NCBI GenBank assembly: GCA_022059125.1
Contig: JAEUWY010000008.1
Coordinates: forward strand, 1,674,001-1,738,000
Origin: Corynespora cassiicola
Lineage: Eukaryota; Ascomycota; Dothideomycetes; Pleosporales; Corynesporascaceae
DNA: 64,000 nucleotides
Direction: 5' to 3'
Under the pieces are notes generated by a model, which saw nothing but the letters and a program-made list of their open reading frames with translations, did no database searches and had not been told where the DNA came from. The position numbers and the translations under genes are program-made. This document shows, piece after piece, positions 22,056-34,793 of the stretch. The first letter of the stretch is position 1. Every line of letters begins with the position of its first letter.

Positions 22056-23460
22056 ACTGAAGATGTTTGTGGTGGCGCACCAAGGGCAGATATTAATTGG
22101 AGCAACGCGGGGAGACTTGGGGAGCTATGCGGTGATGTTGCCTACCAAGAAGACAGTTGTGGTTCCGACGTATTCCTTGGCGCGGCCGGAGCGTCACGTG
22201 ACAGGCATCGCACCCGGCCGCACCTGGGCACACCTGGCCGGCTGATCATTTTTTGAGCCTCCATCGTGGACTCGATTAGCCGTGGCGCGGCGGAAACCGA
22301 CTTCCAAAAGCTGCTCGCGCCTCGCTTACCAGCTTCAGGTTTGGATAGCCGTCGCCCAAGTGCATGCTCGAGCGCCCAGCGGCGACGGCGAAGAAGGCCG
22401 ATCAACTGGTCTGATCCCGATCGTGAAGTCCTGGTGCAGGGATCTAGGTATCTAACTTCGAGAGGGCTCTCTGGTCGCGACAGACCAAGCAGGAGCTATT
22501 TTGGCGTTCCAAGACCCTTCCGATTCGACTTTTCAGCCCCAATTGCCCGACTTCACCGCTTTGCATGCGTGCAGAGTGCAGAGGGCCTGCGAGGACGCCC
22601 TCTTGCAACAGGACGCGTGCGTGTGTGGATGAAGATCGCTCAGGGTGGACCGGGGCCTCTGCTGCAACGAGGCGACCGTCATTAAAAGCTTGCCCTTCCC
22701 CTCGCGCTTGCCCTCGAGATGCTCGCCGTCACGGATATGGACCCATCGAATGGCGGGGCGTGGAAGCGGTTCCAGGGGCCACGGGGCCCTGCACGTTCCA
22801 CTGAAGCTCGTGTGCACATTGCTGAGCCCTTCTTTCATCGTTTTTCCCCATCCACGTCATATGTCAAAGGTCGCATCGCCGCAAGAGATCTGGACCGCAT
22901 GCGTTCGGGTGAAGCGAGCCATCGGGCGGCGCCGTGCTGTCGCGCACTTAACAGGCTCCCTGTCTCCTGAACCTCACTCGCCCTACGCTTGCACCCAACA
23001 GGTCATCCTCTGCCCCAGCTCCGCAATCCAACAATCATCAATCTCTTACAGCTGTTGGTGCGCAGACAGGCGCCGCAGTAACAGCCCCGCGAAGCGAACG
23101 ACGGGCCTAGACCGACGATCGTCGCAGCCGCGTCTAGACCTCCTACGTAACCCCGACCAGCCCCCAGCCCGCGGCCCACCAGGCGCGCAACAAAACCATC
23201 CTGAGCGCCCCTCGCCTTCCTCTCGATTTCCATCGCGACCTTTTGCGGCATCCGGCTGGTTTTTCCTCGGGGAGTTCGGCTTTCTTCATGTTTCTGCGCT
23301 GCATTTCGCCGTGAGCCGGGAGTACGGGCGTTCCTAGAGGCTTTGGGCCTACTGCTACTACTACTACTTCCCACCCAAGTGTACTGCTTGGCCCCCGGAT
23401 AGGGACCGCGACGCCGCGCACGGCCACTGCATACCGCCTTCTTTCTGGCCCCTCTCTTTA
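22056..23460. promoter_or_regulatory. Divergent intergenic region, yos1 / histidine kinase
   Basis: About 1.4 kb between two divergent genes. It is GC-rich in most of its length. It contains a CACGTG palindrome near the yos1 side and a probable long leader for the kinase gene (C/T-rich stretches from about 22980). No further gene was recognised. Confidence 0.5.
22193..22202. promoter_or_regulatory. GTCACGTGAC palindrome (E-box / Cbf1-type site)
   Basis: A perfect 10-bp palindrome with a CACGTG core and the TCACGTGA form favoured by Cbf1-like bHLH factors. It lies about 140 bp upstream of the yos1 ATG. Binding is inferred from the motif only. Confidence 0.45.
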
Positions 23461-26400
23461 ATGGTAATTATGGCGGAGAACGATGGCGAGGGGTACTTCA
23501 ACCTGCGGGACAGGTCGGCACACTCTCCCGCCGGCTCCATACGCAGCAGCGACTCCTTGTCAATACACCTGCCCCAGCCCTCAGCAACCCTCACGGCGCT
23601 TACCGCGCTACAATATCTCCCCATCCCGCTCCTGGTGCTTTCTTCTGAGAAAACCGTCGTCTTGGCAAATGAGGCCATGGGGAGGCTGCTGGGCATTGAC
23701 TTTGAGAGCACCGCCATAGACGGCGTGTCTGTCACCGAGAACCTCCACGGCAAGAGAATGGGGGAACTGGGAATCGACATCTTGCAGAATGGCTCGCCCA
23801 TCCTGGTGCCATGGGAGAAATTCCTGGATAGCGTTCTGGAAGACTCGATCGTGCATGTCGAGGAGCAAGAGAATGGAGACGGGATGCACCCAGGCAGCGA
23901 AGGGACCACGCCCATGGCCATATCCGACGTGAGAAACCGCGCCTCATTGGCCCCGAGCTCCCCGCTGCCTCGTCTGAGCAGCTCGAATTTGGCAAAGACG
24001 ACAGTCCATGATGTTGCCGTCGATGTGCTCATCGCCCCCTTGACTAGATCTGGAGAGGGAATCCGTTTTGACAGGCACGCTGTCTACCATGATGCCCTCC
24101 AGGCTTCGATGATAGTCAGCGTGTGGAGTATCGAAGATACTCAGTATTTCACATTAACCTTCACTAGCGCCACACCCACAGAGACTCCCTACTCGTCACG
24201 CCCGTCCAGCCGCATTGTCACCAGGACAAGCACCAACCTTGGCCTGAACAAGTCTCGCAGTTCCGGATCCAGCTCATCGTCTGGAAAGCGATCTGGATAC
24301 AGCTCCAACCCCGTCTCCAAATCCGTGTCTCCGGCCCTCCAACAGCCCGATTTCCCTCCGCGTGGACCGCCATTGAAGAGTAAAAGCGACGTCTCGTCAT
24401 CTGTGTCCATTTTCCAGAAGGCTTCCCAGCTGAAGGATGCCATCCTCAGTTCCATCAATATGCCGGCTTATGGTCCGTTCAAATCGTTATCCCCCTGCTC
24501 TTTGTTGCTGACAATTCTATAGCCATGTGGAAGGATGAGGGGTTCGGGATACCAAACAGGGCACTCTTGCGGCTGATGCCCAAGGACGGCACGTACACGC
24601 AGGGCGACCAAAGGGCGTTTCTCTCCCAGTATACGCTATATACCGAGGACTTCAAACGCGAGCTAACCTTGGACGAGTTCCCCATCATGGAAGTCTGTCG
24701 CTCGCGGCAAAAAGTGGACGGGAGGCGAATTGGCATGCGCCACCCCATCACAGGGAGCCGGATAGTGTTCGATGTCACGGGAGAGCCGGTCATGCACGAC
24801 GAGACGGGAGAGTTCCTGGGCGGCATTGTTTTGTTCAAGGACGTTACCGAGTACACGAAGAAGATTGCAGCCCAGATTGAGGAGAATGAAAGACAATTCG
24901 AGCACATTGCCAACTTTATGCCGCCCATGGTCTGGACGACTACGCCTGATGGGATGCACGATTGGTTCAGTCAGCGGTGGTACGATTACACTGGACTAAC
25001 GGTTGATGAATCGCTTGGCGAGGGGTGGAGACTGCCGTTCCACCCAGAGGATATGACGGCGACGGCAGCGAGATGGCATCACTCGCTTCGGACCGGTGCA
25101 GAGTACAACACGGAATACAGGTGCCAGCGCTATGACGGTGAATGGCGGTGGATGCTGGGAAGAGCTGTGCCGTTTTATGACGACGAAGGGCGCATCGTCA
25201 AATGGTTTGGGACATGCACGGACATTCACGATCTTGTCGAGGCACGGCAGGAGGCACGGCAGACCAAGGCACAACTGCTTCGCGTGATTGAGCACGCCAA
25301 GGTGACACTGTGGGCGGTGAACAAGAAGAGCGAGCTGGTGCTGCTGGAGGGTGATTGGAAGTGGCGGGAAAATCTAGATGGCAAAGGCCTGGGAAAAAAT
25401 ATGTTTGATGTGTTCGGGAAAGAGGAAGAGAGTGTTAGGCGCTGGGAGCGGCCGATCAAGGAGATTCTCGCCGGACACGCCCAGGACGAGATTATCGAAC
25501 GATATGCCCAAGGCAAACGCTACTATCGCACACGACTGGTCCCGTTATGGAGCAATTCGCGCATAGGAGGTGTAGAAGGAGAAGCATTCGTAGACGGCGT
25601 GATTGGGGTTTCAATGGACGTTACGGAACTCAAAGAGCGGGAAGAGCAGTTGCGAGAGCAAGAGAAGGAGAACTCGAGGTTGTTGGCAAATGCTGCAGCG
25701 GCCAAGGAAGCATCGAGGATGAAGTCCCAGTTCCTGGCCAACATGTCCCACGAGATTCGAACGCCAATCGCCGGCGTCATTGGTATGAGCGAGCTGCTGC
25801 TGGACATGGACCTGGATGCCGAGCAGAAGGAATGTGCAGAGAATATACAGCGATCGGCCAACGGGCTTCTGACCGTCATCAACGACATTCTTGATTTCTC
25901 AAAGGTAGAGTCTGGGCGCTTGGATGTGGAGGAGGTGCAGTTCAGTCTGTCGGTCGTGCTGCGGGATGTCAACAAGATGATGTCGTTTGCTGCGCAGAGA
26001 AAGAACATCGCCTACGACAGCTACATTGAGCCCGAGGTGGAGCGAGATCTTCGAGTTATGGGCGATCCGGGCAGGTTACGGCAGATTTTGACGAACATTT
26101 TGACAAACTCGATCAAGTTCACGTCGGAGGGTTCGGTCAGGCTCTCAGTATCCATCATGTCACACACGCAAGAGATGGTGACGGTGCGGTTTGTGGTGGA
26201 AGACACTGGCATTGGAATCGAGGAGGAGGTCCGCAAACGACTCTTCCAACCCTTCAGTCAGGCAGACTCGTCGACGGCTCGCCGGTTCGGCGGGACTGGC
26301 TTAGGGCTCACCATTTCGAAAAATGTAAGTTGTCACTAGTGCACTGGTGGAGGGATCAACACTGCCACCTCCTGCCTCTGGAATATCTCTCCTTTGTGTT

Positions 26401-28060
26401 GCATGAGGCTGTGCAAGACTCAGCCGCATATGTTCAGCCGCAATACGTAAAGTATGAAGGACTAATTATGCTTTTAGCTCGTCCAACTGATGCGTGGAGA
26501 CATTGGCTTGCAGTCGAAGCTCGGCCAAGGAACCACTGCGACCTTCTGGATACCATTCAATAAAGCTCCGTACCAGGACGACGGTTCACCGTTGATCGAC
26601 CTTGCTTCGATCCCTGATCGTCTGCAGTCTGATGTGTCGGTGTCCTGTGGGAGCTCTGAAGATCTCCATGCAACGCCGCCGTTGACACCCAAGTTCAATG
26701 GCAGCATAGGGAAACTCCACTGGCGAGGCGACTCCCAGCAACTGGGGGGGATGCCGCTCGCGCCCAATATCCCAGACCACCTGATGAGTCTTTCGGAGAG
26801 CGAAAGGCCCAATATCCATATCCTGGTCGTTGAGGACAAGTCAGTCACACCACGCCTTCGTTGGCCCCCCCTATCCTCAGAAGCCCTACTGACGCAGTAG
26901 ATGCAGTCCAATCAACCAGCAAATTGCACTCAAGACAATTAGGAAGCTAGGCTTCTCGGTGAATGCTGTATGGAATGGGCGTGAGGCATTGGACTACCTG
27001 CTGCAGGAACCGTCGTCGTCGCACCCTAGACCCCATATCATCCTGATGGATGTCCAGGTAAGCATATGCATTGTGTTCGCATAGTCCGGATGCTGACGGA
27101 ATGCAGATGCCCATTCTTGATGGCTACAGTGCTACCGCCGCCATCAGAACCGAGGCACCCTACAAGGATATGCCCGATGTTCGGAACGTCCCCATTGTTG
27201 CCATGACTGCGTCGGCCATCCAGGGTGACAAGGAGAAGTGCCAGCGGGCCGGGATGGACGTGAGTGGTTCCCGCGCGTTCGTATTGCCATGTCTGGGTTG
27301 CTGAATACTGCAGGATTATCTGGCGAAGCCAGTCAAAGGGAAGCTGCTGGAGAAGATGCTGGTCAAGTGGGCGATTGAGGGGCGGCGAAAGTTGGCCAAG
27401 CTGTCCGCTTCCGGAAAGGATCAAGATCTGCGAGGCGGGACCTCCACGCCAGCCCCAGCCAAAGCGAGGCCTAGCGCAACAGCCCAAAAGCACAGTGATC
27501 AACGGCAAATCTCTCATGCCCCGGTCGCATCTGAAACGCCGGCGCCCCTCCCAGCGCTGACGGCTGAGCTTGACCGCCTTCACTTTGAGAGCAACGCAGC
27601 CTTGGCCAAATCCTCCGAGACCGACGGGGAGCGTGCCCTAAGACGCATCGAGGCGGAAGAGATGGCTACGAGCCTACGCGATGACAAACTGCTGTCTCTC
27701 ACAGGGCCGTCGCCGCCGCCGGTTCACCGCCATAACAGCTACCAAGGGGTCGAGGGGCCGACGCATGCACTGACGTCGGAGAACGTGCAGAAGCTGGGGC
27801 GCGAACAGGACGACGAGCCGGGTGTGGTGGTGGATGGCAGCTCGAGTGTGGTGATGGAGCAGCCAGAGAGCCGCAGCCAGAGCCGGGCAGGAGGAGGGGG
27901 AGGACGAGGAGGCGGAACAGGAGGAGGTGCAGCAGCAGCAGCAGCAGCAGCGGCGGCGGCGGCGGCGGCGTGGGCAGAGGGGCCGCAGCGGCCGTCGTTG
28001 GTGGGTGGGCGGGCGGTGGGTGAGAGCGAGCGAACCGTGACCCCGCGGTCGTTAAGATGA
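23461..28060 (+). CDS. Hybrid sensor histidine kinase with PAS domains
   Basis: Six exons: 23461..24472, 24523..26324, 26478..26839, 26907..27057, 27107..27259 and 27314..28060; 1408 residues. Order of parts: a PAS-like segment near 45-85, a Ser-rich spacer, PAS domains at about 463-578 and 588-708, a HisKA domain with the phosphorylated His747 in MSHEIRTP, and a HATPase domain with the N box (NILTNSIKF) and G boxes (EDTGIGI, GGTGLGL). The receiver domain has acidic pocket VVEDN, phospho-acceptor Asp1107 (ILMDVQMP), Thr1143 and Lys1165. No membrane segment is seen, so it is probably a cytosolic sensor feeding a Ypd1-type phosphorelay. The long C-terminal tail is low-complexity, with a GCA/GCG-coded alanine run (27929-27970). 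The subgroup (perhaps TcsA/Fos-1-like) needs a tree. Confidence 0.93.
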
Positions 28061-29486
28061 GATGACGTGGAACGCGACCAGAAAAAAAAGTTTTGACCAT
28101 CCACGAGGGTTCAGCAGGTCGACGACGAGAAATTGCTCCTGCCGTGTTCGGTCGGCTGCACCCGCAGCCCACCAGCATTCTGCCGATGCCCGCTGCGCTT
28201 GCTCCCCTTTGGACGGGCTCCAAGAAGCGTAACGCGCAATGGGGGCGATGGGGCCTGGCAGCGCGCAATTTGGGGCAGCGCAGCGCTCGAGAGGCTCAGC
28301 CGGGCTTTTGCCAGCGAATATTTTGTTCTGATAATGCGGCTCACCGTGACGAGGGGTCGTGGTTGGCGCACGGCCCAGGACAAGGTCGCCGACCAGCTGC
28401 AGCCTCACTTTCATTGGAGCGGCCACACTTGCCTCCCCTGCCCACGCGGCCTGCTGGGCCGGGGGTGGGTTTTGCTCCCTAGCCGTGAGGCGTGATGGAC
28501 GACACGCCCTCGAGAAGACAATTCGCGCGGTGCGCACTCGTTGGGCCAGAAACGTGCAGCAGCGCAGCGTAGCGGGGCATCGAAAAGGGGACGGGTGGAG
28601 TCGCTGGGGTACCCGTTGAGGACGCAACCAAGACCTGCGACAGCTTGGGGCAGACGAGACGGCTCGCTGGCTGCCAATGGGGCCTGGCGCCCTGCCACAC
28701 TGGTCGTGACCAGACTGCTTGACTGACCCGACTGACACGACATGGCATTAAACTCAGGGCTGGACTGGAAACCGGCCTTTTGCAAAGTAGTCGTCGTCGT
28801 CGTCGCCTTCGCTACCATAGTACGGATCCCGGACCGCCAATACATGCGACAGGGCGCTTAACACTCCATGTTTCCCATTCTGCTGGATGCCACCGTGTGT
28901 AGAGCACGTGCGCGACTTGTCGGTGACGGTGTCGGTGTCGGTGACTGTTCAACAAGGAGGTGTGCTCTTGTTTTTTCCTTCTCTCAATATTCGAACATCG
29001 GTCGGCCCTGCATGCATCATCTTGAAGCCAAAGGAAAACGCCGGCTTGGGAGGAGGGGGGGCCACACGAGCATGGACGATCTAGGGGTTCCGCCGCCATC
29101 AATCGACGAAAAAGCACCAGGCACGCATCCACAGCTACACACACTAACAGCAGTTTGGCGTAGCGATGATCACCATCTTTGTTGAAAGGCGATCTACATC
29201 GAGCCATGCTTGCGCGCCATGCGTGTGATTAGGCCGACGCGCGCCTCTTTCTCCTTCTGCTCGGCGCCCCATCCTTCCATCCCCCCCCTCACCCCTGGGA
29301 AATTCAACCAAAACCCACCCAAACATTCGTCGAGAAGGACGAAGAAGGAAAGAAGGGCCACGATGCAAAGGAGAAAAACAAAGTAAGACCGGCCGCACAG
29401 TTCGTCCCCAGTTCCCAAAGGGGCCGACCGGGTCGACTACGACGACGGGCCATGGCATTTTCGGCGTCATGTATGGCGGTAGAGGA

Positions 29487-29516
29487 GGTGCTGGTGCTGG
29501 TGCTGGTGCTGGTGCT
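29487..29516. repeat. (GGTGCT)5 microsatellite
   Basis: Five perfect copies of a hexamer in non-coding DNA, flanked by related GGAGGT units. Confidence 0.9.
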
Positions 29517-30251
29517 GGAGGTAGTGCTTCTTCCCAACACCCCGGCTCCGCTCCTGTAGGTTCGTTGGCTCGTCTGGTCTGGTCTGGTCTGGCAGCCAGG
29601 CCTCTGGGGTGGGGGGGGGGGGGACCATTTTTTTTTTGCGTTGCAAACGGGGTCTCGCGTTGGCTCTGGCTTGGGGATTTTCTCCCGCCGACACGTGGGT
29701 GACAAGTCTGATGCTGGGGCAGCCAGCTGACTGAGGGTTCGATGGGCCTGCGAATGAGGAAAGTGATGGGCGGTCATCATGTACAGCGAGCGGCACCCGC
29801 CATCCAGAACTGACACATGGGGTCTAGACTGTGGACCTTTCCCTGTCCGAGGTGACCTGTTCTGCTCTGGCCTGTCCCGTCCTGTCCTGTCCTGCCCGCG
29901 GGTGGTGGGCGCGCCTGCACACGCGCGTTGTCACGCAGACAGCTGCCCTCGTGCTAGCTATTGACGGTATTTGACATTATTGACAATTCGCCCATTCCAT
30001 CGCTTTGGCATGGTGTTGACGTGCCGCGTGCATCCATCTGGCGCTTACTCTGCCCCTCCCGCCTCCCGTCCTTCTCCCAAGCAAGCAAGCTATTGGAGCG
30101 GGGAACCTTTGAGGTTAGGCAATGTATCGTGGGTGTGAGAGTCTATGTGTTGTGCTGCCGTGTGGATGGATTGGGAGAAAATAATGAACAATGACGATAT
30201 CTGATGTCAATGCCCATGCCAGTGCTATTGCCAATCGCCCCTGTCCGTCTG

Positions 30252-30280
30252 CCTACCTACCTACCTACCTACCTACCTAC
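30252..30280. repeat. (CCTA)7 microsatellite
   Basis: Seven perfect tetranucleotide copies in the gene-poor region. Confidence 0.95.
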
Positions 30281-31424
30281 CCGCGTACATGACTTGCCTA
30301 GTTCACCTTTTGCCCCAAGTCTACGCTGGCCGTACTTCCCGCCCTCGAGCTACCGCCCCATCCCATCCCATCTCATCTCACCACCATTCCCTTGCTCTAC
30401 CCTGCCCTGCCCTGCCCTACCTCCCCGGACCTGGCACTTTTTCTTCTCCCTCCCCTTCCGCCCCCCCCCCCTTCTCCTATTCTCCACCCATCCCGCCTCC
30501 ATCCCATGACTTGCCCGAAAGAAAAAAAAAATTCGGCCTCCCCCTTTCTACAGAAGCAGCATCGAGATGGGTCCCGTTCGGCGAACGGGCGGCATTTGCT
30601 CGAGTCGGAATGGTGGTGTTGAGCTAGTTGAGGAGACGCTTGGACCCATTTCGGTCATTCATCACAGAGAGAGAGAGCCCTACGTACGCACGCACCAACC
30701 TTACCCTCGCCCTCCCTTTTGTAGGAGGGGGGAAGAGCCAGCCTACTGCTGGATACACGATACACGGGCCGAGAGAGGCGGGTAGGACTCACCGCCCGTG
30801 GGACCGAGAAGCGCGCCTTCTTTACCCACCTACCTTTGCGGAATCCGCATGCTTTCCTTTTTCGGCGTCGTGGGTTGGTTCCGAGCCCGGCCGGGCAAAG
30901 GGCCGGCAAGACAGACAATTGTCGGGTGAGGGTGTGCACGAGTTGTCTTTGTTTCTTTTCTTCTGTTTTGGTTTGGTTGGATGGTTTGTTGGGCCGGGAG
31001 AGTGTACAAACGACATAGATTGTTCTAGGAGATAAAAAAAACATGGTGTGACATGCAAACTTTGAGGGGGGGGGAAGCGTGGGCATGGGGAAGAAGCAAA
31101 GAGAGGGAATACTTCGTTGGGGCGTGCGTGCGTGCGTTGGAGCTGCGCTGCGTTTGCGCTGCGTGCAAGTCGCCGTGAATCGAATAACAAAAAAACCCGT
31201 GGTTGAGGTGCCAAGGGCTGGGAACGCTAGGGCTCGCTCGACGACCCCCCCTACCACTGCCCCTACCCTACCCCCCGTAACCCCCTCTTTTCTCCCAAAG
31301 CTCGGGAATAACAAAACATGTTGTGAGGTGCGCTGAAGGAGTGGGTGGCGTGTAGGTAGTTTGAGAAGGGGGGTTGGAGGAGAGGGGGCGGCGGCGACTG
31401 GAAAGTGTGAGGTTGACAGCGGCG

Positions 31425-31453
31425 GTCAGTCAGTCAGTCAGTCAGTCCGTCAG
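31425..31453. repeat. (GTCA)n microsatellite
   Basis: Seven tetranucleotide units, one with a single substitution (GTCC). Confidence 0.9.
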
Positions 31454-34400
31454 AGTTCTGTCTGGTCCTGTCGTCCTGTCCCCCAGACAGGAGCAGTTTA
31501 GACGTTGATGCAGCGCCGCGCGTCTGGTTCAGACGATGCCCGCTCAGGAATGCGCTCGAGCCGATCGCATCCTCGACATGATGGAATTCTGGCGACAAAG
31601 AATGGAGAATATCTCCACAATAATGGCCCACATCCTTCCCTCCTGCCCTTCCCACCCCCAAGGCTGCACTGTCGCTCGGCGCACAAAATGCCATTGCCTC
31701 GGAAATAAACAACTTAGACTACCGGGGCGGGCTAGTCGTCGACTACCATGTAGGACTAGTCTTATCGGGCAACTCAGGCATGGTGCGAAAGCTTGGAGGG
31801 AAAAGCGCAAAACAGAGCAAAGAGGGAAGAAAAAAAAGGGCAACGGCTAAACTGTGTCCATCTGGCATGCCTGCGATGCAGGGTCCACACAGGCGGAGTG
31901 CCGAGCGGCACGCCAACCCTGGGAACTGCCATGGCCGCCTGGGAAGGAGGGACAATCGTTAGTTGGGCGAGCGTGGCGCCCGTGGTTGGACGAGACGCCA
32001 TCCCGCAACAGCTCGACCGGACTCGAGGCATGCATAGCGCTGCAAAGTCACTTGAACTCTGTGGCCGGCGCTAGCATCTGAACCTGACCGCACCGGCCTT
32101 TACGCCACTGCGGCACGCGCAGATGTTCCAATCGACGGGCGGGCGTGTTACAGTAGTAGCAGCCCTCTGGCCGCCCCCATTATCTCCCCCCGGCATGAGT
32201 CGCCTCCGGCGCGAAGGGAAAGAGGGGAAGAGGGGAGTAGGGATGGGGTAGCACGGCGTGTATCGGCAGTGACGTACGAGGACAAGCGGGCGCTGCTGCT
32301 GCTGATGCTGCGAGACGGGCGGGCTGCGCTCAGACGGCAGTAATACTGTGGTGGCGATGGATGGATACAAAGAGAAACACAGGTGGTCAAGCGAGGTGGG
32401 CACGTTGGGGGAGGGAGGGGGATGGCGAGAGGAGGGGGGGCAAGGCGACCAGGTCCGGGTAGCAAGAGGGCATCCGCAGCCCGCAGGGCAGCCCGCAGCC
32501 CTGCATGAGCGGCGAGCATGAGGGAGAGCATCGAAAGGAGGGGGGGATGGATCTGACTCCGCGCGTTGTGAATGCAAGGCGGGTCTGCGGGCCCTCCCAA
32601 ACCTGGCCAGTCAGCGGCGTTGCAGGTCAAGCCGCGGTGCGCATGGGGGGGGAGGGGGGGGGGGACGCGATGGGAGGCAGAGGCAGCGGTGAGATGGCAG
32701 CTTCCGGCGTGCAGTTTTGCTTTCTCGTTGGCGGGTCGCCACCTCGGATTCTGCCAGATGGACGCGGCGGTGCGGTGGTGCAGCGGTGCAGCGTGTGCAG
32801 CAGTGCGATGGGACGGTGCATTGGTGCTTGCTGGTGCTTGCTGCTGTGCCCTTTTTCAGCCACGCTGCAGCCCGCAGCGGCCGGCGGCGACTGTTGATAC
32901 AGGTCGTGTGGGTGAGTGGCCAGAAAGGGCAGAGGGCAGGTGCGAGCGAAACAAGGGTTTGACAATCTCCCGCGCGACCGCTCTTACCTCATCTTGCATG
33001 CCTCAGGGACCCGAGCCAACGGTTCCGCCAATGACCGCCACCAAACTCTGCGACGGGCCCGTGCGCCACTCGACGTCTGTCTACCGCGCCAAGGGCGGAC
33101 GGAGCCCAGTGTCGTCATTCAGTCCTTTTCGCTCCTCTCTTCCACCGCGTCGTGTCAGCGACAGAGCAGCACCAGCAAACCGGCTTGGCTCTCATCATGG
33201 CTCGCCGCCAGGCCAGTCAGACGGGCGCGCGCGCAGAGAAAGGGCAGCGAGCGCGGCCGGCAGCGCCAGCTCAAGCACCAGCACCAGGGCCAGCCGCGCC
33301 CGTTACATCATGCCCGCGATCACGACGACATGCCATGATGCCCCCCCGGCGGAGCGTGTGCGGGCGGCGTGCGGCGTGCGGGCGTGCTCGATGGGGCCAA
33401 GGAGCCGTATCGTGAGATTGGCCTGTGGGCGGGCAGTTGACAGGCCCCAGGGCGGAGCAGCCGTGGTAGCAGCATCCGCAGCAGTCAACGACGTCGCCCG
33501 TCGCCCGGTCCCCCCCTCTACGAGCGCGGTACCTGACGGTCGCTGCTGGCTGCTGGCCCTGGCGTGAGCAGGAGCAGGAGCGGCGACGAACGGGCTGCAT
33601 GCTGGGATCAAGGGCCTGAGATTGGAGAGGTCGGCTCGTGACCAGCGCAGAGGCCACAATCTGGTTAAGCTACAAGTCAGAGGCGGAAAAGGAATATGGA
33701 CGGCGATCAAACGCTTGCCCATTGCTTGACACGGTGCACAGGGCCGCTGTTCAGGGGAGGCTAATTTCCCTTCGGGCTGCCGTGAGCAGTCCGCCGAGGG
33801 GGTCAACGGGAATTTGTGTTTAGGGGAGCCGTGCCGGAGTGGATGGCTCCAAAGTTACCTTACGCAATCCACGCAATTCGTTGAGGCTGGTCTGGCACTG
33901 CCGCTGCGTCTGCCTGCGGTCCGAATACCGCACAAATCTGTCGCAGTTGGCCTCGCACGCTGGCCCTGCACGCCCGCATCTGGTGCCCGCCCAGCCGTCG
34001 CTCCCCGACACGCGCTGTCGCTGTGCGAGGGCGTGCGTGCGGGCGCGTGTCGCGAGTAGGAGGCTGCCGTCGAGGGTGTTGCGGTGTGGGCGGCGGGCGG
34101 CGGGCGGGCGGGTGCGAGGGGGCCCCCCTTTTATCGTGCCATGTCGATGTCTATGCCAGGCCCGGCCAGCCTGCGTGCAGCTGCGACTCGACGAGGCAGC
34201 ACGACTGCGCCCGTTGCAGCGCTCGAGGGCATCCCTCCCCTCGGCCAGAGCCTCTCGACGCTACGGCGCGGATCAGGCTCGTCGCGGGCAGACTGCCAGC
34301 TCGCACGGCCGCGGCAGCCGTCAGCTGGCTCAAGGCCGGAGAATTAAGGCCAATATGGCGCCCCCTAACGCGGCGGCGCAGGCAGGAATTCAGAATGCTG

Positions 34401-34760
34401 TCCTTGCGGTTTGGGTTAGCGCGGGCACCTCAGTTGCGGGTTTCAGAGAGCGCCAAGCTCCCAAAGAGGCAGCGACATCGCGCTAGGCCGCATCGGGCTG
34501 GTCGGCGCTCCATTGACGGCACGCCAGAGCACAAGGCAGGAGCCTTCCCTCCCGCCTCCACCGCGCTCTGATTCGCTCTGATTCGCCGCTCCGCGCAAGC
34601 CAGCCAGCAGGCTGCGAGCTCGCCGCGAGCGGGCTGCCAGGCCTGCCAGGCGAGCCAGACGAGCCATGGAGCCATGGAGCCATGCAGGCATGAGCCGTGA
34701 GCCATGAGCCATGAGCCATGCCAGCATCAGCCCGCGCGTGCGCCATGATGAATGCTTGAT

Positions 34761-34762
<2 letters not shown>

Positions 34763-34793
<31 letters not shown>
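34763..34793. repeat. (CGG)10 trinucleotide repeat
   Basis: Ten perfect CGG units about 1.5 kb upstream of the flbC start codon, within a GC-rich low-complexity tract. Nearby, at about 34660-34730 and 34920-34975, are degenerate GAGCCAT and AAAAGCC repeats. Confidence 0.9.

Noticed and set aside
32572..33567. 331-codon open frame in the flbC upstream region
   Set aside because: The Arg/Ala/Cys-rich translation lacks any domain and reflects GC-rich DNA with few stops.
33823..33850. Stretch resembling the D-arm of a Ser/Leu tRNA (GGAGCCGTGCCGGAGTGG)
   Set aside because: No matching anticodon arm, B-box or acceptor partner follows; the match is local.
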